A stretch of DNA of 64,000 nt, from the NCBI GenBank assembly GCA_032358165.1, contig JAALGY010000054.1:2562103-2626102 (forward strand), written 5' to 3'. Below, piece after piece: positions 59,101-64,000 of the stretch. The position numbers and the translations under genes are program-made. The number at the start of each line of letters is the position of its first letter. Position 1 is the first letter of the stretch. The notes beneath the pieces were generated by a model. The model ran no database searches and had not been told where the DNA came from. It worked only from the letters and a program-made list of their open reading frames with translations. Origin of the DNA: Diplosphaera chodatii (taxonomy: Eukaryota > Chlorophyta > Trebouxiophyceae > Prasiolales > Stichococcaceae).

Positions 59101-59726
59101 CCTGCTGCTGTGCAGGTGGTGATGCGGGGTTGCCGCCCTGGACGCTGGAGGATCTAAGCGGCTTGAAAGAGGGCGTGCAGCAGATCGCCAATGGCTCAAC
59201 GAAGGTCGCCATCGAGCTGCAGCAGCAGGTGCGGCTCATGCAGGCTGTTTGCAGTGCAAGTGTGGCGTGCAGGTTCGGTCGTGCTGTGTCTGAGGCAGCT
59301 TCTGTCTCCACCCTGGCAGGGCAAGAGCAACACGCTGCCTTTTGAGTTTGGTGCGGCTCAGGCCATGCCGTCCGGCAACCTCACGCAGCGCAGCACGCCC
59401 AGCGCCGTGACAATGCAGATCGACTGTGACAAGGTACTCCTTGCGTGATGCCTTCATTGGCAGAACGCTGCCGTGGGTGACGTCAGAGCCTGGATGAGCA
59501 TCTTGTCAGTGTGACGCATTGCGACACGCAGGCATTTGCAAAGATGCCCGCGGGTGATGAGGAGCTGACGGCCTCAGCAGTGCCGAACCGTGGCATCATC
59601 CTGATCGGGGAGGGCAACCCTGACAGCGCGCAGTCAACAGCGCAGCTGCAGCTGCCCAGCGGCCGCCAGATCAAGATGCCATACGTAGCACTGGCGGACG
59701 GCAACGTGCTCTGCTGCACCGGGTGA
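56122..59726 (+). CDS. Large protein of unknown function, 13 exons, about 707 residues
   Basis: Exons 56122-56460, 56549-56652, 56803-56990, 57111-57481, 57588-57649, 57784-57925, 58124-58196, 58282-58361, 58505-58706, 58858-58998, 59116-59228, 59320-59433, 59532-59726 all join in phase. I do not recognise it. Features in order: A/Q/P-rich start, acidic serine patch (IIVDSSSSSDGSDADADPDW), LRVFKRK, VGIVPTLLVGDVFLVEDR, VAEALQVPRAYVQLADPTCE, a charged helix (LARRDAERSAEAARRQRAA), a serine run, PWGNALVLLDKYPGHAFLQP, GVPVFAVPGVYLTLPSPRGD then LFLSRQRLDDTFAAVQELV, GATISRVMVGALSLWLRAFE, HALHEYVAACGRW, LEDLSGLKEGVQQIANGS, and an ordered tail ending ALADGNVLCCTG. The GVPVF...LF.S...L segment faintly resembles a Tic22 repeat. 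Exon 7 could also start at 58091. Exon 6 has a partial copy in intron 6. Confidence 0.7.
57888..58006. repeat. Partial exon 6 duplication in the next intron of the 707-residue gene
   Basis: The last 38 exon bases plus the first intron base (57888-57926) recur at 57968-58006, exactly 80 bases downstream, with one mismatch. The copy ends ACCAGGCACAG, a weak GC-type donor, where the original ends ACCAGGTAACT. Confidence 0.92.
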
Positions 59727-60117
59727 TCGCCATGCTTCTTGCTGTCATCCTTTGCGTACACCAGGAAGCTTTTGACACAGTTCCTAAATGCTTGTGGACA
59801 GCATGACCTCGAAGTGCGGTGCGACATACACAATGGTCCTTGAAACTTCAGGCGCCGCCCGCCAAGCACGTGTTGTGTAAGAGGAAGCCACCTATCAGCA
59901 TGTACAACTATTGCAGACGCTATCAAAGCACGAAAATCGTCCCATCAATGTGCACACGAGTAACCATTGCACACACTAACAGTGCCAGCGTCACCTGTAC
60001 ATCTGCACCGAGTCTACCTTGCGGCTAGGATGCCAACACATGAGTCCCTTTTGACATTGCTGCGCTGCATATGAAGGTGTCCTGCTACAAACAACGGTCT
60101 TGCAGGACTGCCAGTAC
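59727..60117. other. Convergent 3' region between the 707-residue gene and the ADP-ribosylglycohydrolase
   Basis: About 390 bases, presumably two 3' UTRs, with a TGTAA at 59876. No coding sequence recognised. Confidence 0.4.
59876..59880 (+). terminator. Possible TGTAA poly(A) signal for the 707-residue gene
   Basis: TGTAA 149 bases after the stop at 59724-59726. Confidence 0.45.
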
Positions 60118-62277
60118 CTATGCTGCCGGCGGTGCTGGCGCCCCCTGTGCCAGCGCCATGAGCTGCTCGACGAGGCCCGGCGCCTGCGCCGGTGCGAGCC
60201 ACTGCGGCCGCCTGATGCCGCCGCCGCCGCCGGTCTGGCTGGCGCTGCCCAGCACCGCTGCGCGCCAGGCGGCTGGAATGCCGTGCGCGCCGTGCAGCGC
60301 CCCCATCATGGCGCCCACAATGGCTGCGGCGGCAGGGCGCAAGTCACGCAGCAGATCTATGGCAGCAAGCTACAGTGTCTCGTTGCAGTGTACACGGCAT
60401 GCAGCACAGGAGACAGCAGAAATCCCTGAAGACAACAAAATCCCTGAAGGAGTGTGTCTGGCAACCCTCACCTGCGTTGGTGTCGGTGTCGCCGCCATGC
60501 AGCAGGATGGACTCGATGGCGCCCTCAAAGCTGCACTCCCGCCGCAGCAGCCTGTGTGGATGTACCAGCGTCATGTTCAGAATGCGGTGGCCGGGCGTAG
60601 GCAGCGACTGTGTATCACTGCACCCGAAGTCCATGTGTACAGCAGACGTCACAGATGCGCTGATGCCCCGAGGGTGTCATATCCTGACTACCCTCCAGCT
60701 TGCCACTGCTACAGGTCCAACCGGTGCACAACTGAGGCCGATCAGGCAGCGTCAGATGCTGGCATTCGGGCTGCAGGGTTGCCTGTCAGAGCTGCACGAG
60801 GTGCACAATGAGACCACATGATGGCTCACCTGAAGGCATGCACCCACGCCCAGCGCACAAAGCCGATCTGCGAGGTGCAGGCCGGCCCGGCGCCCGGCTC
60901 CCTGGACTCCCGCTGCCAGCCGCGCACCTCCTCGCACGCGTGTGCACGCATCCAGGCGTCCGCGGCAGTGGCTGCGCCAGCGGCGTTGCGTGGCCTGGCG
61001 ACCAGCGCCGCCAGCGCGATCACATACGCAGCGCACGCATCCTGCAGCAGATATGCCATGGTGGACAGCTGACCGCGGTGCAACTCTTGTTGGATGGCAG
61101 TTTCAGCACGAGTTCTGCATGAGCATGCTCTGCTGGCTGCAGTCCCCAGCGTCGCTGAGTGGCAGAGCACCTGGCAGGCCTGGTTGGGGTTGGTCAGCCG
61201 GCAGTCTGCCTGCGCGGCCGCCGCCAGCTGTTGCGCGTCGAGGCGGTGCCCCCACACCGCCAGCGGCGCGCACCGCATCAGGCAGCCGTTCGACTTCGAC
61301 TCCTGGTTGCGCTGCAGGGTCGCAAACTGGTGTCAGACGTGCGAGCTGCAGTCGAGGCTAAAACAGTCATTTCGACACCTTCCCCTCAGCCGGGTACCTT
61401 TGCAGCGGCGGCTTCGATGGCTTGCGCCACTGCTGCGTCGCCGACGCCCCGCTCTAGAGCCACGGCGCCGGGCTGGAAGGCATTCATCGTGGTGTTGCCT
61501 GCAGGCAAATGCGAACTATGCGCTGGTACACAGCAGGAGATGCTTCAGCAGGCACCATGCTGCACTAGGCTAGCACGAGGACTCGTCACATCAGGCTGTG
61601 TCGGACTGCCAGGCAGCAGTACGCGATCACCGATGTCAAATGGGCCGAGCGGGTCTGCCAGCCAGGCAGCGTACTGCGCCGCCACAGCTGCCGCCGGAAA
61701 GGCCGGCGGCGGCGCGGTCGCCAGCCCGCGCGCCAGGCACAGCGCCAGCTCGCTGTCGTCCGTGACCTGCCCGGGGCCCACGCTGTGGGCGCCGCCGCCG
61801 GGGAACGTCAGCGCATGCCGCACCTGCAGCGTGCAGAATCTTGCAAGTCGCTTGGAGCGTGCCGTGAGGTCACGTGCCGGTGCACATGTGCCCAGCAGGT
61901 ATGCCAATTGCAGCAGATGCTGGCAGTGTTCTGAGGCGCAGCCCACCTCGCCCGCCGACACATCCTGCTGGAACTCCAGGACCGCACCTGCAACCATGGT
62001 GTACCGTGTGTATGCAATGTGACTGTAAGGTCAATGCCAGGGCCTGATTACCGAGGATCCTTCTGCTGTTTTGAGCATGGCGTCAATGGGTGCCGCAGGT
62101 CTGGTAGCTGGCTGCTGCTCGGGCCGCGGCAGCCAAAGCTGCACTGGGTGACGGTTCGTAGTGCATCCTACCTGCTGCGTCTCCGACCAGGCACCCCAGC
62201 AGCGCGCCGAGCGCAGCGTCGCCGGATCCTCCCCGCGGCGGCAGCGCCGCGGATGCAGCCGCAGCCTCTGCTGTCAT
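60118..62277 (-). CDS. ADP-ribosylglycohydrolase (DraG/ARH superfamily)
   Basis: Removes ADP-ribose from modified proteins or related substrates using two metal ions. Eight exons join in phase: 62172-62277, 61947-61987, 61631-61823, 61398-61498, 61171-61311, 60848-61041, 60472-60551, 60118-60323, 353 residues, normal size. Landmarks: GDAALGALLGCLVGDAAGAV (N-terminal G-rich helix), GPGQVTDDSELALCLARGL (metal-binding TDDSE), GPFDIGGNTTMNAF, SKSNGCLMRCAPLAVWG, QADCRLTNPNQACQ, AIESILLHGGDTDTNAA (second metal site), IVGAMMGALHGAHGIPAAW. All ligands I would expect are present. Intron 6 uses the GT at 60842-60847 to keep the frame. The specific substrate is not known. It is the last confident gene before the telomere, with its start 1.4 kb from the array. 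Confidence 0.93.
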
Positions 62278-63655
62278 GTTAGAGCTTTTGGAGGTGTTGC
62301 ACAATGGCTCCTGCGCAAGCCACAACTATCTGATATCTGCTCCGTGTAACAAGCGCAAGGCTCACATCTGCATGAATACTACACCGCTTGACATGCTCTG
62401 GCCAGGCTGTCAGCAGTCATGTAGGGCTCTTACCACTAGGCAAAAGGGGCCCAGAATGAAAGCAGATTCCAGTGGGACCATGCAGAGTGAAAGCTGGTGC
62501 CCTGCACAGTGCGAGCTGCGAAACACGCTAAGTGCGGCCAGCACACAGCACCTGGTCATGCGCTACCGGTCGCAAAACGTCTGTTACGATCAGAAGCACA
62601 TCTCGCGGCACACCTCGCGGAGCGGACTCCCCGTCAGGCTGTCGGCGCCAGTCGCTGTGCCGGCTGATGTTGGGGCACCTCTGGCACGCAAAAGGACGGC
62701 CAGCGAGCCTGATACCGGGCCGCAGGTCCGCGCGCCTTGTGCTATGAGTCATGTGGCCAGCAGCGAGGCTTCATGCATGGCAGAATGCAGAAATAGTGTC
62801 CGTGTGGCCGGGTTTCAGCTGCTGATGCCCTGCAGGCGTAGCGGACTGGACTCCATGTCAACGCGGGTTTGGACGTTGCAGCAGGTGAGCAGCGTACTCA
62901 CTGACATACATGTGACCGCTGGAATGTATGTGCCGGCTGTGAGCCGTCGATAGCCTGCCTGCAGCCACAGCGAGGCCCATGCCTGCGCATGGTCTGGAGC
63001 AGCCTTTGAGGCTTCACCGGCCCGCCTGATGGTACCTGCACCACCTCACCGGCGCGTGAAGCTAGGTAATAATCAGTGCTGCCCTGCAAGGAGCGTTGTG
63101 CCCCGTCAGGCTGCCCTCATACAGGTTTCTTGCTTGCACATCTCTCAGACGCCATCATGCTTGGAGCGTATGGGCTGCATGATACATGCGTTTCACGAAC
63201 TGTCTGGAGCCCGACGTTCTCATAGCACCTGTGCTGCAGGGCCAGGCGGGGCTACGTGCAGAGGCCAGCCTTGGCGCTGCAACCGCACCGCAAGCGCATC
63301 GCCACAGTCATGGCGCCATGTCGCAGCAGCGCAGGCAGTGTCAGGCGGCAGGTGTACAGCAGGGACAGCTATCAGGGCATACGTGAGGCAAGAGGAACAG
63401 CTGTAGCAGTCGCTGCTCAACATGCCTCGATTGTGCGCTACATAGAACATCATGGGCAAGTATTTCAGCACCTGGCTGGGAGCTGCACTTGTCGCGCACC
63501 CCAAGACTCGCAGCATGCTGCTACAGTACGACCGTGAGACTGGATGCAGACTTGCTGCGTACCGATGCCTCAGCACCATGCAAATGTGTGCCATGCTCCA
63601 ACGGTCTACCTTTGCTAGGATTTGCTTGTACCAGCACATTGACAGTTGATGCCCT
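62278..63655. other. Telomere-proximal 1.4 kb without a confident gene
   Basis: Between the ADP-ribosylglycohydrolase start and the telomere. Open frames exist on both strands (plus 62276-62953; minus 62528-62752 and 63220-63639), but none shows a recognisable domain or consistent codon character. No tandem satellite or transposon relic is visible. It should hold the hydrolase promoter. Confidence 0.4.
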
Positions 63656-64000
63656 AGGGCTTAGGGTTTAGGGTTTAGTTTTTAGGGTTTTTAGGGTTTA
63701 GTTTTTTAGGGTTTAGGTTTTAGGGTTTAGGGTTTAGGGTTTAGGGTTTAGGGTTTAGGGTTTAGGGTTTAGGGTTTAGGGTTTAGGGTTTAGGGTTTAG
63801 GGTTTAGGGTTTAGGTTTAGGGTTTAGGGTTTAGGGTTTAGGGTTAGGGTTTAGGGTTTAGGGTTTAGGGTTTAGGGTTAGGGTTTAGGGTTTAGGGTTT
63901 AGGGTTTAGGGTTTAGGGTTTAGGGTTTAGGGTTTAGGGTTTAGGGTTTAGGGTTAGGTTTAGGGTTTAGGGTTTAGGGTTTAGGGTTTAGGGTTTAGGG
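63656..64000 (+). repeat. Telomere, TTTAGGG repeats, right chromosome end
   Basis: About 345 bases of TTTAGGG running to the window edge, G-rich strand 5' to 3' outward. The first ~60 bases are degenerate (gggcttaggg, tttttaggg, gttttttaggg), then nearly perfect units with scattered TTAGGG (near 63840, 63875 and 63950) and shortened-GG variants. TTTAGGG is the plant-type repeat, also found in several green algae. Confidence 0.98.

Noticed and set aside
62276..62953. 225-codon plus-strand open frame near the telomere as a gene
   Set aside because: It overlaps the promoter side of the ADP-ribosylglycohydrolase, has no splice or domain support and an average, non-protein-like composition.
63656..64000. 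Regularly spaced short repeats as a CRISPR array
   Set aside because: The repeats are contiguous TTTAGGG units without spacers at a chromosome end, so this is a telomere.
1..64000. Bacterial or viral origin for any part of the window
   Set aside because: Almost every confident gene is split by spliceosomal introns with phase-consistent junctions, and none is a phage, virus or bacterial operon gene.
1..64000. tRNA, rRNA or snoRNA genes
   Set aside because: I found no cloverleaf-like A/B-box pattern or rRNA core sequence by eye; a covariance-model scan would be needed to exclude small RNAs inside introns.

Overview
This window is the right-hand end of a nuclear chromosome from a green alga (Chlorophyta). 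Three things point there. The last 345 bases are a TTTAGGG telomere array in the orientation expected for a right end. The genes carry many short introns ending in (C/T)GCAG within GC-rich coding sequence. The gene set includes plastid proteins specific to the green lineage (OHP2, a TOC159-type import receptor, PDX1). TTTAGGG rather than TTTTAGGG argues against Chlamydomonas and Volvox; a Scenedesmus-like or Chlorella-like alga is possible, but I cannot place it further. There are no bacterial operons, CRISPR arrays or recognisable transposons.

Layout, left to right. 0.1-2.3 kb: TAF12, a TFIID/SAGA histone-fold subunit. 2.8-12.0 kb: two tandem F-box/leucine-rich-repeat genes. 12.6-16.4 kb: OHP2 (photosystem assembly) and RAE1 (mRNA export), head to head. 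16.4-18.6 kb: no confident gene. 18.6-21.5 kb: a complex I ESSS/NDUFB11-like gene head to head with SDH2 (complex II iron-sulfur subunit). 22.0-28.6 kb: a 13-exon FAD-dependent oxidoreductase head to head with an unrecognised, probably plastid, coiled-coil protein. 29.0-31.6 kb: PDX1 (vitamin B6). 32.8-36.5 kb: ALG8 (N-glycan precursor). 36.8-40.4 kb: two tandem minus-strand genes for coiled-coil proteins with one membrane segment close to the C-terminus. 41.4-49.3 kb: a TOC159-family receptor, head to head with NOG2 (ribosome biogenesis GTPase, 50.0-54.4 kb). 54.6-55.7 kb: a small nucleolar-looking protein. 56.1-59.7 kb: a 13-exon gene for a 707-residue protein of unknown function. 60.1-62.3 kb: an ADP-ribosylglycohydrolase. 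62.3-63.65 kb: no confident gene, then the telomere.

Most genes are unrelated housekeeping genes. Several divergent pairs share compartments: ESSS/SDH2 (mitochondrial respiration) and the FAD enzyme/plastid coiled-coil pair. I built gene models by following splice phase from exon to exon; most close to an intact frame, and exon coordinates are given in the entries. Recurrent oddities are GC-AG introns, partial exon duplications sitting in the adjacent intron, and short telomere-like motifs inside introns. No single exotic system stands out. The best leads for novelty are the 707-residue protein, the tandem membrane coiled-coil pair, and this intron-remodelling pattern.
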